From: Nocardioides humi
GTDB lineage: Bacteria > Actinomycetota > Actinomycetes > Propionibacteriales > Nocardioidaceae
Length of the DNA stretch: 64,000 bases
NCBI RefSeq assembly: GCF_006494775.1
Contig: NZ_CP041146.1
Location: forward strand, 744,001-808,000
Direction: 5' to 3'
Shown here: positions 35,922-45,073 of the stretch, piece after piece
How the letters are laid out: every line of letters starts with the position of its first letter
Position numbering within the stretch: the first letter of the stretch is position 1
Notes under the pieces: model-generated
Told to the model about the DNA's origin: nothing
The model's input: only the letters and a program-made list of their open reading frames with translations
Database searches by the model: none
Program-made: the position numbers and the translations under genes

Positions 35922-37450
35922 GTGTGACTCCTCGATCGGTTCGATCGTTCGGGCGAGAGGGCGGTCACGAGGGCGAGCAACTCCTCGGCCTCGCCTTCGG
36001 GAAGCGTTCGGCGAGTCAGGGATCGGCCGGCCAGCTCGATCGCGACGCCGCCGTCAGGGGTGTCGGTGACTCGAATCCACTGCCGCCGACGTCGGATGAC
36101 GAGCGACATCGTGAGCCCGACCAGCAGCAGCACCCCGGCGACGAGGGCAACCTCCTTGCCGGGATCACGGGCAACCTGGAAGTTGGCAAACCGGGCGACG
36201 CCGTCGAACGTGATGGAACCCGCTCCGTCGGGCAGCCGCATCGTTTCACCCACCCGCAGGCTCTTCCGGTCGATCGGCCGGAGGCCGGACTTGTCGAGTG
36301 TGAACACGGACTGCGGCGTGCCGTCGTCCATCCCGAGATTGCCGGCGTACGCAGTCAGGTCCAGGCGCGGGGACCACAGGGCGGGGAACTGCGATCGGGA
36401 TCCGCCAGCTGGTGGCGCCGTAGGCAGCAGTACCCCTTCGAACCCGAGCTGGCCGGGCGTGGCGGAGGGAACCTTGATGACGCCGTCGCTGGTCAACGCC
36501 GCGTCAGAGGGCAGGAAGATGACGGCGTCGGAGAAGACCACCTCGCCGCGACCGTCCCTCACCGTCACCTTCGGCGCGTAGCCGTGACCGCTCAGGAACA
36601 ACTTCGTTCCGTCAACATCGAGCGGCTCGTTGGGCCGGATGTTCGCCGTTGCCTCCTCCCCGGCAACGGAGTAACTCACCGCGGCATCGAACTTGCGGGG
36701 CTCGCCGACCTTGGGGCCCGTGGGAGCGAACGCGGTCTCCAGGCTTCGGAGCGTCACCGAGAACGGCGTCAGATCCTCCACATCCATCAGGGCGGCAGGT
36801 GTGAGGGCGTCGTAGGAAGAGCTGACGTTGGTGAACGTCTCGCCCTCCACGAGCGCCACCCGCCCTTCGTAGCCGAGCAGCTTGCTGCCCGCCATCCCGA
36901 AAAGGAGCACGAGCAGCGACAGGTGGAACGCCAAGTTGCCCAGCTCGCGGGAGTAACCCTTCTCGGCCGCGATCTCGTTGTCGGACGCCGCGATCCGGTA
37001 GCCCTCCCCACGGAGGACTGCCGCCGTCCGAGCTAGGATTACTCCGCGGGGCGCATCAGAGGTGACGCGGTGGTAGCTGTCCATTCGGTCCAGCCGCCGC
37101 GGCCCCGGGGACGGCGTCGCGCGCATCTCCCGCCATAGCCGGGCGCATCGCGGGAGCACGCAGCCGGTCATCGACAGGAGCAACAGCATGTACGTCGCCG
37201 CGAACCAGGGCGAGGAGTACACCTCGAACAACCCGAGCCGATCCAGCCAAGGCGCGAGCCGGGGATGTTCGGCTTCATACCGAAGGACCGCCGCCGGATC
37301 GGACGCCACATTCCGCTGAGGCAGCACGGAGCCAGGCACCGCTGCGAGGGCGAGCAATGCCAGCAGGATCACAGCTGTCCGCATCGACGTCAGCGTGCGC
37401 CATACCCATCGGCCCCAACCCCACCCGGGGGCCGGGGCACGCGAGGCCAT
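35918..37450 (-). CDS. resB: Cytochrome c biogenesis protein ResB/Ccs1
   Basis: 510 residues from ATG 37450 (MASRAPAP). Membrane segments lie at about 24-44 and 88-108, ELGNLAFHLSLLVLLFG carries the conserved His, and a large extracytoplasmic domain is followed by a last helix near 440-460. ResB is the partner of CcsB in system II heme attachment. A perfect BlaI-type dyad 50 bp upstream suggests the resB-ccsB-copC-copD operon responds with the dsbA-tlpA genes. An in-frame upstream extension exists but would cross the operator. Confidence 0.92.
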   Translation of the reverse strand: MASRAPAPGWGWGRWVWRTLTSMRTAVILLALLALAAVPGSVLPQRNVASDPAAVLRYEAEHPRLAPWLDRLGLFEVYSSPWFAATYMLLLLSMTGCVLPRCARLWREMRATPSPGPRRLDRMDSYHRVTSDAPRGVILARTAAVLRGEGYRIAASDNEIAAEKGYSRELGNLAFHLSLLVLLFGMAGSKLLGYEGRVALVEGETFTNVSSSYDALTPAALMDVEDLTPFSVTLRSLETAFAPTGPKVGEPRKFDAAVSYSVAGEEATANIRPNEPLDVDGTKLFLSGHGYAPKVTVRDGRGEVVFSDAVIFLPSDAALTSDGVIKVPSATPGQLGFEGVLLPTAPPAGGSRSQFPALWSPRLDLTAYAGNLGMDDGTPQSVFTLDKSGLRPIDRKSLRVGETMRLPDGAGSITFDGVARFANFQVARDPGKEVALVAGVLLLVGLTMSLVIRRRRQWIRVTDTPDGGVAIELAGRSLTRRTLPEGEAEELLALVTALSPERSNRSRSHT

Positions 37451-37499
37451 GATGGAGTCCGTAGTCACGCTTTCCAGCCAAATCGTCGGGGAGGCTTCC

Positions 37500-37520
37500 T
37501 CTACTAGCCGATATAGTAGA
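37500..37520 (-). promoter_or_regulatory. BlaI-type operator, resB operon (perfect dyad)
   Basis: TCTACTA-N7-TAGTAGA, a perfect 7-7-7 dyad. It is the reference copy against which the other three sites were found. Confidence 0.72.
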
Positions 37521-38195
37521 AGACGTGCGCCAAGCAACTGCACTCGGCCCAGGTGGCGGATCTTGATGCTGTTCCGCAGATGAATGCCTGGCGTGGGATC
37601 ACATTCCGATCCCATCCGCTTGCTCCAGCCAGGGTGGCGGCGCAGCCGTCGAGCCCCCTGGGGCTAGACCATCGCCGCAGCCTTCGCCGGATGGGGGGCA
37701 GGGGACATGGGGGTAGCCAGAGCGCGTCTGCACCAAGCTGGTTCCGCCGGACCCAATGGCGCCTCACCCTCTTTCATGCTGATCCCGGGAACACCGCCCG
37801 GATCTGGAAGCGCGAAGGTTGGCGTTTGGAAGCGCTGGTAGCTGGCACGAGCATGCAGCGCTTAAGCCGGTCATTGAAGGTGGACTGGCAGCGAATCGAG
37901 GACATGATCCCGGCAGATCCGACTGGGCCGCCCGCGGCTCCAAACGCCTCTCGGAGCACGTCGGCGTCGGCCCGTCAGTTCGCCCCGTTGAGTAGATCCG
38001 GCGGCGCTTCCAGGACCCGCTCGACGCTCACGCTCCAGATCCAGTCAACGCGGACGGTGGGTGCCGCCGGCGGGGCGGTGAGGTCGAACATCGGTTGACT
38101 CCATGCTCGGTGTCGTGTGTTGTGCCGAGGAACTCTCAACAGCGTAGGTGGAGCACCGACGCACGGCCGGTTATCCACAGCGCCCCTGGTGGACC
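37521..38195. other. Junction between metal island and conjugation backbone, no gene seen
   Basis: About 675 bp between the resB promoter and the dprA 3' end. Open frames of up to 181 codons exist but show no recognisable family. A short minus-strand frame starting MFDLTAPPAAPTVRVDW at about 38091 (38 codons) might be a gene remnant. It may be where two DNA segments were joined. Confidence 0.4.
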
Positions 38196-39233
38196 TCAAC
38201 GTCGAGGTGCGGCGGCCGGCGCCATTGGCCCCGGGGTGTGGTTATGCGCAGAGCGCACCGGCCTGGGCACGAAGGATTCGTCGGGCTGTGCGGCCGCGGC
38301 CCTGACCGCGGTCGAATAGGCGTGGGTGGCGAGGTCGGTGATGATCTCTTGGGCGTTGGTGACCATGCTGGCCTGGCCCAGTCGGATCAGCTGGTTGACG
38401 CCGGTGGAGGCGGCGCTGGTGACGGGACCTGGGACACCCATGGCGGGCCGGTGCAGGGCACCGGTCCACTGCGCGGTGGTGAGGGCGCCGCTGCGGAAGG
38501 CTCCCTCGACGACCACCGTGCCCTCGGCGAGGCCGGCGATGAGCCGGTTCCTCGCGAGGAACCGGGCGCGGGTGGGCGCGGTGCCGGGTGGCGCTTCGGC
38601 GACGACGAGGCCGCGATCGGCGATCGCCTCGAGCAGTTGGACGTGCGCGGCCGGGTAGGGCCGGTCGGCGCCGCACGGCATCACGGCGATGGTCTGGCCG
38701 CCGGCGAGGAGGGCGCCGCGGTGGGCGGCCTGGTCGACGCCGTAGGCAAGTCCGCTGACGACCGAGTGGCCCATGGCTGCGAGGTCCCGGCTCAGCTCGG
38801 TGGCCTGATGCGTTCCGTAGTCCGTCGCGGCGCGCGACCCCACTACGGCCACGGCGTTGGCTGCGAGCTGGTGGAGGTCAGCCGCTCCCCTGCCCCACAG
38901 TCCGACGGGTTCGCCTCCGCGGTCGTGCAGAGCGCCGGCGGCACGCAGGCCCGCGAGCTGGTCGGGCCACTCGGTATCGCCGGGGATGATGAACCGGATG
39001 CCGTGGCCGGCGGCCTACTTGAGGACCTTGCCGGGATCGATGTGGGCGAGCTCGTGGCCGATGGTGAAGCCCCAGTGGTTCTCCACCTCGCCGGCGGCCT
39101 CGAGGTAGTCGAGGACCTTGCCGGCGCCGAGCTCGCTGACCAGGCCGGTGACACGCAGGTCGCGGGGCTCGATGACGCTGCTCAGCTTGACGCGGGCCAA
39201 CCGGTCGTCGACGTCGGCGTGCGGAGTGCTCAT
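38196..39233 (-). pseudogene. dprA: DprA/Smf-like DNA-processing protein with in-frame amber codon
   Basis: 345 codons. Rossmann-fold DprA motifs: VVGSRAATDYG, SGLAYGVDQAAHRGALL, PCGADRPYPAAH, FLARNRLIAGLAEG, VVEGAFRSGALTTA. The N-terminal 70 residues look like a helical domain. A TAG at 39015-39017 interrupts the same frame between DPGKVLK and AAGHGIRFIIPGD. The flanking sequence reads on in phase, so this is a substitution (CAG to TAG is simplest), unlike the one-base losses elsewhere. DprA binds single-stranded DNA and loads RecA, and could protect incoming conjugative DNA. The start overlaps the preceding small gene. Confidence 0.8.
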
Positions 39234-39385
39234 TCCGGGCCTCCCCACAGCAGGTCGAGGTCGGGTTCGTGGATGACGTCGAGGCGCTTGTCGGCCGCGT
39301 AGGCCACGGGCTCGGGTACGACCAGGCGCCGCAGCTGCCGCTCCGTGGTGCTGTGCTGCACCGTGGTGTCGTCGTCGTTGTTCAT
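39230..39385 (-). CDS. Small hypothetical protein
   Basis: 51 residues starting MNNDDDTTVQHSTTERQLRR; charged, no membrane segment, no recognised family. It is kept because its stop overlaps the dprA start (ATGA) and a GAGGA-type sequence precedes its ATG, within a tight minus-strand operon. Confidence 0.55.
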   Translation of the reverse strand: MNNDDDTTVQHSTTERQLRRLVVPEPVAYAADKRLDVIHEPDLDLLWGGPE

Positions 39386-39399
39386 CGCGGTGGTCCTCC

Positions 39400-40428
39400 T
39401 CAGCGGCCCGGGGCCGGACGGTCGGTGACGGGCTGCGCGCCCGGGATATCGCGCTGCTGCCCGGGTGGCTTGGGGACGAAGGACTCGTCCAGCTCGGCGG
39501 CGAGGCCACGCATCTGGGTCTGGTAGCGCTCCCACTCGCGGGGATGGATGCCGTTCTGCAGCGCCGAGGCGACGATGGCGGCCATGGAGTAGGGCCGGTC
39601 GGCGGGCACCTGGTCGAGGGCGCACCAGGCCTTGGCCCCGTCACCGTGCAGCCAGCTGGCGAAGCCGAGCAGGGACGCCGGCGCCGCGCGGACCTCGTCC
39701 GGCGCGCGGCGGGTGAGGTCGGTCCAGATGGCCGTGTGGGAGGTGGAGTTCTCGCGACTCATGTCCTCCCAGAGCGCGTCGCGGGTGCTGATCGTCTCCA
39801 GGGCCACCAGCATTCGTGCGCCGTCGACGTCGGAGAGCCGGTTGCCGTCGGCGTGGAACTGCTCGAGCCGGTCCAGTGCCCAGTCCCGCTCGAGGGCGGG
39901 AGTGCTGGCCGCGGCCGCGGCCCGGGCCGCGGGGAGCAGCTGGGCGATCGGCTCCCGGTCACCGATCATGGATGCCGCCAGCGAGGACCGACTGGCCGCC
40001 GGCTGGGCTCGGCCGGTGAGGACGGTCGCGGCCGCGATCCGCTCCGCGGTCGCCTCGGTCTGCAGCCCGGTCTGGCCCGTGTTGAACTCACGCCACCGCT
40101 CGCCGTCGGCCCACAGCCGGATGTGGGTGGTGATGCCCACTGTCTCGAGGCGGTTGGACAGATGCTGGCTGGCCAGCTCGGCGCTGCGGCGGTCCTCGGT
40201 GAAGCAGAGGATCGCCAGGCGGGCTCCGGGGCGGGCGTGGCGGCCGTACGGGCCGCTCAGGGCGTCCCACACTTCCTCGCGGTCCGCGGCCGTCTTCGGC
40301 AGGTCGACGCGGGTGATGGGGAGCCCTGGCCGGAAGGGCACGAGGACGATCGACTCCTCCGGCTTGAACCCGAAGACGTGCGGCACCGCGGCCAGCAGCT
40401 CGTCCGGGGACTGTACGACGAGATCCAT
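39400..40428 (-). CDS. DUF4192 protein
   Basis: 342 residues beginning MDLVVQSPDELLAAVPHVFGFKPEESIVLVPFR, the diagnostic opening of DUF4192. Mostly alpha/beta in the first 130 residues, helical thereafter. Function unknown; the family is frequent on actinobacterial plasmids and ICEs. Between ssb and the small gene before dprA, 14 bp from each. Confidence 0.85.
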   Translation of the reverse strand: MDLVVQSPDELLAAVPHVFGFKPEESIVLVPFRPGLPITRVDLPKTAADREEVWDALSGPYGRHARPGARLAILCFTEDRRSAELASQHLSNRLETVGITTHIRLWADGERWREFNTGQTGLQTEATAERIAAATVLTGRAQPAASRSSLAASMIGDREPIAQLLPAARAAAAASTPALERDWALDRLEQFHADGNRLSDVDGARMLVALETISTRDALWEDMSRENSTSHTAIWTDLTRRAPDEVRAAPASLLGFASWLHGDGAKAWCALDQVPADRPYSMAAIVASALQNGIHPREWERYQTQMRGLAAELDESFVPKPPGQQRDIPGAQPVTDRPAPGR

Positions 40429-40442
40429 CGGAGCGAACCTCC

Positions 40443-40832
40443 TCAGCAGGCCTGGGCCGCGTGGGGGGCGCGCTCGATGCGCGCGGAGACGTACTTGAGC
40501 GACAGGCCGACCTCGCCGAAGCGGTTGTCGACGACCGCGACGTCCTTGGTGCGCTTCTCGCCGGTCTCCTTGTCAGCCCAGGCCTCGGTGCGCTCGAGGC
40601 CGTGGACGAAGATCGGGTCGCCGGATCCGCAGCTGTCGTGCACGTGGGTGGCGGCCGAGCCGAAGATCTTGACGTTGTGGGCGGTGGGCTCGTCGTTGAC
40701 CCACTCCCCCTGGTCGTTCTGGGTCCGGCGGTTGACCAGGACCCGGCAGCTGACGAACGGCTTGTTCTCGCGGGTGTAGAGCAGCTCTGGCGCCTCGGCC
40801 AGGTTGCCGGCGAAGGTGACGGTGGTCGACAT
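40443..40832 (-). CDS. ssb: Single-stranded DNA-binding protein
   Basis: 129 residues, an OB-fold SSB domain only: VTFAGNLAEAPEL, CRVLVNRRTQND, then GDPIFVHGLERTEAWADKETGEKRT. It lacks the acidic glycine-rich tail of chromosomal SSB (it ends PHAAQAC), as is common for plasmid copies. It would coat single strands during transfer or replication. A pair of GTCACCTA-type sites lies just upstream. Confidence 0.88.
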   Translation of the reverse strand: MSTTVTFAGNLAEAPELLYTRENKPFVSCRVLVNRRTQNDQGEWVNDEPTAHNVKIFGSAATHVHDSCGSGDPIFVHGLERTEAWADKETGEKRTKDVAVVDNRFGEVGLSLKYVSARIERAPHAAQAC

Positions 40833-40840
40833 GACTTCCT

Positions 40841-40882
40841 CCTAGGTGACGGCGAGGACGTTGAGTCCCGCAGTCACCTAGG
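40841..40882 (-). promoter_or_regulatory. Paired GTCACCTAGG motifs ahead of ssb
   Basis: CCTAGGTGAC (40841-40850) and GTCACCTAGG (40873-40882) form a perfect 10-bp inverted repeat with a 22-bp spacer, 8 bp ahead of the ssb start. Related decamers occur around the relaxase start and ahead of the 57210 gene, so a shared conjugation regulator is plausible. Confidence 0.55.
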
Positions 40883-41059
40883 TCCTGTCGGGGTCCGGCA
40901 GCGATCACATCCGTCGAAACTTGTTGCTCGAGCTCGCGTGCGCCCGGTCATCCCCACGGCGCACGGAAGCGCCCCGACCGGCTCTCGGGTACCGGGTCGG
41001 GGCGCTGGGAAGGACGCTAGACGCAGCCACCGACACAACCCGGCCGGCGGGCAGCTGGC

Positions 41060-41515
41060 CTACCGTGCCGGCCGGCGCCGCGGCGGGCGGTTGCTGAGCT
41101 TCTGCGGTGGCGGGGGCAGGTCTCGGCCCAGCCGGCGGCGGGCGGCCTCGGCCGCGGCGATGACGGCCTCCTGGGCGAACGCGGAGCGGGCGAGCATCCG
41201 GCCGAGCTCCTGGCGGTCGGCCACGAGTGCGTCTTCGACAGCCTCGATGGTCGAGGCGGGCAGGTCGTGCTTCTTGTTGAAGCTCTTGCGGGTCACGCTG
41301 ACCAGGGCGGGATGGTTCTCGCCGGCGGCCGCGAGCTCGGCCCGCTTGTGCGGTGAGCGCTTGGCGTGCACCTCGAGCGCCTGGGCGAGCCAGCCGACGA
41401 ACGAGCCTGGTGAGTCGGGGTCGGTGTCCAGGTCGGCGATGTAGGCCGAGCGGGCGAGGTCCCACACGCCGGGCTTCCAGTAGATCCCGACCGGGGTCGT
41501 GGTCTGGCTCGTCAC
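41060..41515 (-). CDS. Hypothetical protein of the conjugation backbone
   Basis: 151 residues: MTSQTTTPVGIYWKPGVWDLARSAYIADLD, then SFVGWLAQALEVHAKRSPHKRAEL and a basic, Pro-rich tail. The first 60 residues resemble small DNA-partition accessory proteins, but I do not recognise a family. It is divergent from the ParB-like gene. Confidence 0.6.
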   Translation of the reverse strand: MTSQTTTPVGIYWKPGVWDLARSAYIADLDTDPDSPGSFVGWLAQALEVHAKRSPHKRAELAAAGENHPALVSVTRKSFNKKHDLPASTIEAVEDALVADRQELGRMLARSAFAQEAVIAAAEAARRRLGRDLPPPPQKLSNRPPRRRPAR

Positions 41516-41826
41516 CGGATCACTCCCCTGGCCTCGGCCGCCGGCGTCGAGCTGCAGCGGCTAACACCAACGCCGCTGCATTCCCGGTCGGGGCCCTGCG
41601 CAGCCGTTCCCACCCTCGCTCGATTCCTTCCGTTCCAGCCAGCTACGAGGTGCAGCTGCGCCGCGTCGCCGCAGCGGAGTCCGCGCCTGGGGAGGCCGGG
41701 GTTATCCCCACCCTCACCGGGTGCCCACCTTTCCACAGGTCTGCCCTGTGGCCCGGCAGGCGTCGGCCCCCGCTGGGAGACTTGGTCCTGTCAGTTCTTT
41801 CTATTCTACTCACGGAGGACAGCAGC
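41516..41826 (+). promoter_or_regulatory. Divergent gap with promoter for the ParB-like gene
   Basis: About 310 bp without a gene. Near the right end TTGGTC (41782-41787) and TCTACT (41805-41810) are 17 bp apart and could be -35 and -10 elements; GGAGGA (41814-41819) is a strong ribosome site 7 bp before ATG 41827. Confidence 0.4.
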
Positions 41827-43413
41827 ATGACCGACACCATCCAGACCCCCGCCGACACCGCCGCCGACGAGGCCACCGAGGCCGTCCAGGCTGAGGAGTT
41901 CCTGTACCTCGACCCCGCCGACATCATCATCGGCACCAACGTCCGGACCGACCTGCGCGCCGACCACAAGGAGTTCCGCAAGTCGATCAAGGAGCGCGGC
42001 GTGCTGGAGGCCGTCACGGTCTACCGCAACGAGGACGGCCAGTACGTCCTGCTGCGCGGCCAGCGCCGCACCGTGACCGCCGCCGAGGTCGGCACCCCGA
42101 CCGGGCTGATCCCGGCCCGCGTCGTGCCCCAGCCCGCCGACGCCGACCGGATCGGCGACCAGATGGTCGAGAACATCCACCGCGCCGGGATGCGCGAGGC
42201 CGAGATCGTCGCGGGCGTGGAGCAGCTGGCCCTGCTCGGCGTGAGCGCCGCGCAGATCGCCAAGCGCACCAGCATCGACCGCCCGACCGTGAACGCCGCC
42301 CTGGCGGTCACCAAGGCCGACCAGAGCCGCAACCGGCTCGACTCCGGCGACCTGACCTTGGAGGAGGCCGCGATCTTCGCCGAGTTCGAGCACGACCCCG
42401 AGGCCGTCGAGCGCCTGGAGAACGCCAAGCGGTGGCGGCGCTCGCTCGCCCACGAGGCCCAGCGGCTGCGCGACGAGGCCGCAGAGCGCGAGGCCGACGC
42501 CGCCGAGGTCGAGCGGCTGCGCGCCGAGGGCCTGCCGGTGCTGAGCGCCGAGGAGGTCGCGGAGGCCGACGAGGTGCTGCGCATCGAGCGGCTGGTCACC
42601 GAGGACGGCGAGCCGCTGCCCGAGGAGGAGTGGCCCAACGTCCCCGGCGCTCGCGTCCACGTCGTCAAGGAGTGGGTCTACCCCGAGGACGAGTACGACG
42701 AGGAGAGCGAGGACGGCGACGAGTCGGAGGACGAGGACTACGAGCCCGCCGAGCCCTACCAGCAGTACGTGCCGGTGTGGGTCGTGACGGACCTCGCCGC
42801 CTCCGGCCTGCGCCGTCGCGGCGTTTCCGGCAGCACCACCGCCGACAGCAGCGACGAGGGCGAGAGCGAGGAGGAGGCCGAGGCCCGCCGCGAGGAGCGC
42901 CGCCGCGTGATCGCCAACAACAAGGCCTGGGCGAGCGCGGAGACGGTGCGCCGCGAGTGGCTGGCCACGTTCGTCGCCCGCAAGACCGCCCCGAAGGGTG
43001 CTGAGGCCCTGATCTGCGAGGCCGTCGTCACCGGCCACCACTCGCTGAGCAAGGCCATGGACCACCGGCACCCGATGCTGTTCACGCTGCTGGGCGTCGA
43101 CCGCCCGACCGGCTACTACGGCGCGGGGCACGACGAGTGCCACAAGATCGCCACCAAGGCGAGCACGCCGAAGGCCGCGACCATGACCACGCTCGCCGCC
43201 GTCATCGCCGCGTGGGAGGCCACGACCGGCAAGCACTCGTGGCGCAACCCGACCGCGTGGGATGCCCGCGTGCTCGGCGCGCTCGTGGCGTGGGGCTACC
43301 AGCCCAGCGAGGTCGAGCGGATCCTGCTCGGCGAGGAGCCGCCGACGAGCACCGGCAGCGACGAGCCGGAGGACGAGGCCAGCGACGCCGAGGCCAGCGA
43401 CAGCGCCGCCTGA
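41827..43413 (+). CDS. ParB/Spo0J-like nuclease-fold protein
   Basis: 528 residues. The N-terminal ParB domain (about 25-125) has YLDPADIIIGTNVR, LRGQRRTVTA and ENIHRAGMREAEIVAGV. A helix-turn-helix follows (about 135-175, VSAAQIAKRTSIDRPTVNAAL). A coiled, charged middle has a strongly acidic stretch (about 275-312). The C-terminal half (about 360-505) is helical and not recognised. There is no adjacent parA, so it may act in plasmid maintenance or as a transcriptional regulator rather than in standard partition. Confidence 0.8.
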   Translation: MTDTIQTPADTAADEATEAVQAEEFLYLDPADIIIGTNVRTDLRADHKEFRKSIKERGVLEAVTVYRNEDGQYVLLRGQRRTVTAAEVGTPTGLIPARVVPQPADADRIGDQMVENIHRAGMREAEIVAGVEQLALLGVSAAQIAKRTSIDRPTVNAALAVTKADQSRNRLDSGDLTLEEAAIFAEFEHDPEAVERLENAKRWRRSLAHEAQRLRDEAAEREADAAEVERLRAEGLPVLSAEEVAEADEVLRIERLVTEDGEPLPEEEWPNVPGARVHVVKEWVYPEDEYDEESEDGDESEDEDYEPAEPYQQYVPVWVVTDLAASGLRRRGVSGSTTADSSDEGESEEEAEARREERRRVIANNKAWASAETVRREWLATFVARKTAPKGAEALICEAVVTGHHSLSKAMDHRHPMLFTLLGVDRPTGYYGAGHDECHKIATKASTPKAATMTTLAAVIAAWEATTGKHSWRNPTAWDARVLGALVAWGYQPSEVERILLGEEPPTSTGSDEPEDEASDAEASDSAA

Positions 43414-43433
43414 CCGGCTCCCCACTCCCCCAC

Positions 43434-43469
43434 CTGAGGGCGGTTCTTCCTGTGGAGAACCGCCCTCAG
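43434..43469 (+). terminator. Hairpin terminator after the ParB-like gene
   Basis: CTGAGGGCGGTTCT and AGAACCGCCCTCAG form a perfect 14-bp stem with an 8-nt loop, 21 bp after the stop. There is no long T tract, as is usual in high-GC actinobacteria. Confidence 0.7.
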
Positions 43470-43530
43470 TGGAATAGAAACCATAGAATGAACTCAGTTC
43501 GTTTGATCCGCTACCGGGAGGACCCCCGAC

Positions 43531-44535
43531 ATGTCACACGAGATCGAGACCCACGGCTCGCAGGCCGCAGCCGTCTTCGCCCGCAAGGACGCCTGGCACC
43601 GCCTGGGCACCACCGTCCGCGACCGCGCGTTCACCGCCGAGGAGGCCATGACGCTCGGCCACCTGGGCGGCTGGGACGTCCGCAAGTTGCCGCTCACCAC
43701 CGCCGAGGTCAGCGAGGGCGGCGTCACCGCGATCGAGGTCCCCGGCTTCGCCACGGTGCGCACCAACCCGTTCACCGGCGAGCCCGAGGCGCTCGGCGTC
43801 GTCGGCGGCGGCTACACCCCGCTGCAGAACGAGGACCACGCCGAGTTCCTGAACCTGCTGGCCGACGAGTCCGGCGCGATCTTCGACACCGCCGGGTCGC
43901 TGCGCGGCGGTCGGCAGGTGTTCATCACCATGCAGCTGCCGAACTCGCTCACCGTCGGCGGCACCGACCGCGTCGACCTCAACATCGCCGCACTCAACAG
44001 CCACGACGGGTCCAGCGCGTTCCGCATCCTCGTCACCCCGGTCCGCGTCGTGTGCGCGAACACCCAGAGCGCGGCCCTGCGCAACCACGAGTCGTCGTTC
44101 TCGATCCGGCACACCCGCAACGCCAAGGCCGCCGTCCAGGCCGCCCGCGACGCGCTCGGGCTGACCTTCACCTACGTCGACGCGTTCCAGGTCGAGGCCG
44201 AGCGGCTGATCCAGCAGACCATGACCGACGCCACGTTCGACGCCCTGATCGACGCCACGTTCGGCAAGGCCGAGGCCAACGCCACCAAGCGCGTCCGCGA
44301 GACCGAGCGCCGTCGCCGCTCCCGGCTGCACTGGCTGTTCGCCGACGCCGAGACGCAGGCCGGCATCCGCGACACCGCGTGGGCCGGCTACCAGGCCGTG
44401 GCCGAGTACGTCGACCACTACGCCCCGGTCCGCACCAAGGGCGACGAGCAGACCGCCCGAGCCGCACGGGTGCTCACCAGCGACGACCCCGACCGGATCA
44501 AGCGCCGCGCCTGGACCGCGCTCAGCCCGGCCTGA
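43531..44535 (+). CDS. DUF932 (phage/plasmid-like) protein
   Basis: 334 residues with the DUF932/TIGR03299 pattern: FARKDAWHRLGT near the start, GFATVRTNPFTGEP, VVGGGYTPLQNEDHAEFL and VTPVRVVCANTQSAA. The family is widespread on plasmids and phages; its biochemical role is not established. Preceded by GGGAGGA. It leads a run of small genes on the same strand. Confidence 0.88.
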   Translation: MSHEIETHGSQAAAVFARKDAWHRLGTTVRDRAFTAEEAMTLGHLGGWDVRKLPLTTAEVSEGGVTAIEVPGFATVRTNPFTGEPEALGVVGGGYTPLQNEDHAEFLNLLADESGAIFDTAGSLRGGRQVFITMQLPNSLTVGGTDRVDLNIAALNSHDGSSAFRILVTPVRVVCANTQSAALRNHESSFSIRHTRNAKAAVQAARDALGLTFTYVDAFQVEAERLIQQTMTDATFDALIDATFGKAEANATKRVRETERRRRSRLHWLFADAETQAGIRDTAWAGYQAVAEYVDHYAPVRTKGDEQTARAARVLTSDDPDRIKRRAWTALSPA

Positions 44536-44612
44536 CAGGCCACGCCAGTTCCTCCGGTGGCGGGCTGAGACCCCGAGTCCGGCCCGCCACCGGCCCAACC
44601 GAAGGAGGAGCC

Positions 44613-45073
44613 ATGACCGACACCACCACTCACACCGACCTCGCCACCGAGCAGGTCCGCGCATGGGACCTCCGGGCGACCGACACCCTGGTCGACCCCG
44701 ACACCGGCGTCGCATTCCCCATCACCACCGTGAGGGTGGATGAGCCCGGCCGCGCCGGACGCGAAGTCCACATCGCAGCGCTGGTCCTCGGCCCCGCACC
44801 CTGCCGCTCAACCAGTTCGTCACCATCGCGAAGCGAGACACCACCCCGACTGGCACCGCCGCCGACATCGCCGCCGGCGCGGCCAAGGACCGGCACACCC
44901 TCGCCGAGACCACGGCGGACCTGGTCGTCATCGAGCACCGGCTGCGCGACGTGCGCCGCTGGACCCCCGAGAGCGCCCGCGCCCACTTGGACGCGGCCCT
45001 GTCCAGCGTCGCCACGGCGCTGGACGCCCTGCACGCCGAGTACGCCACCCGCACCACCGAACAGGAGCAGTGA
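44613..45073 (+). pseudogene. Hypothetical protein, one-base frameshift
   Basis: About 153 residues. It begins MTDTTTHTDLATEQVRAWDL after GGAGGAG, with DPDTGVAFPITTVRVDEPGR. The frame is lost at LVLGP: the C run 44792-44795 has four bases where five give RTLPLNQFVTIAKRDTTPTG, a helical region, and an end TTEQEQ with TGA at 45071-45073 that overlaps the next ATG. The restored ending and its overlap strongly support the correction. Family unknown. Confidence 0.6.

Noticed and set aside
37553..38098. A 181-codon plus-strand frame between resB and dprA
   Set aside because: Arg/Ser/Pro-rich translation, no start-site signal and no family resemblance; codon character is not that of the neighbours.
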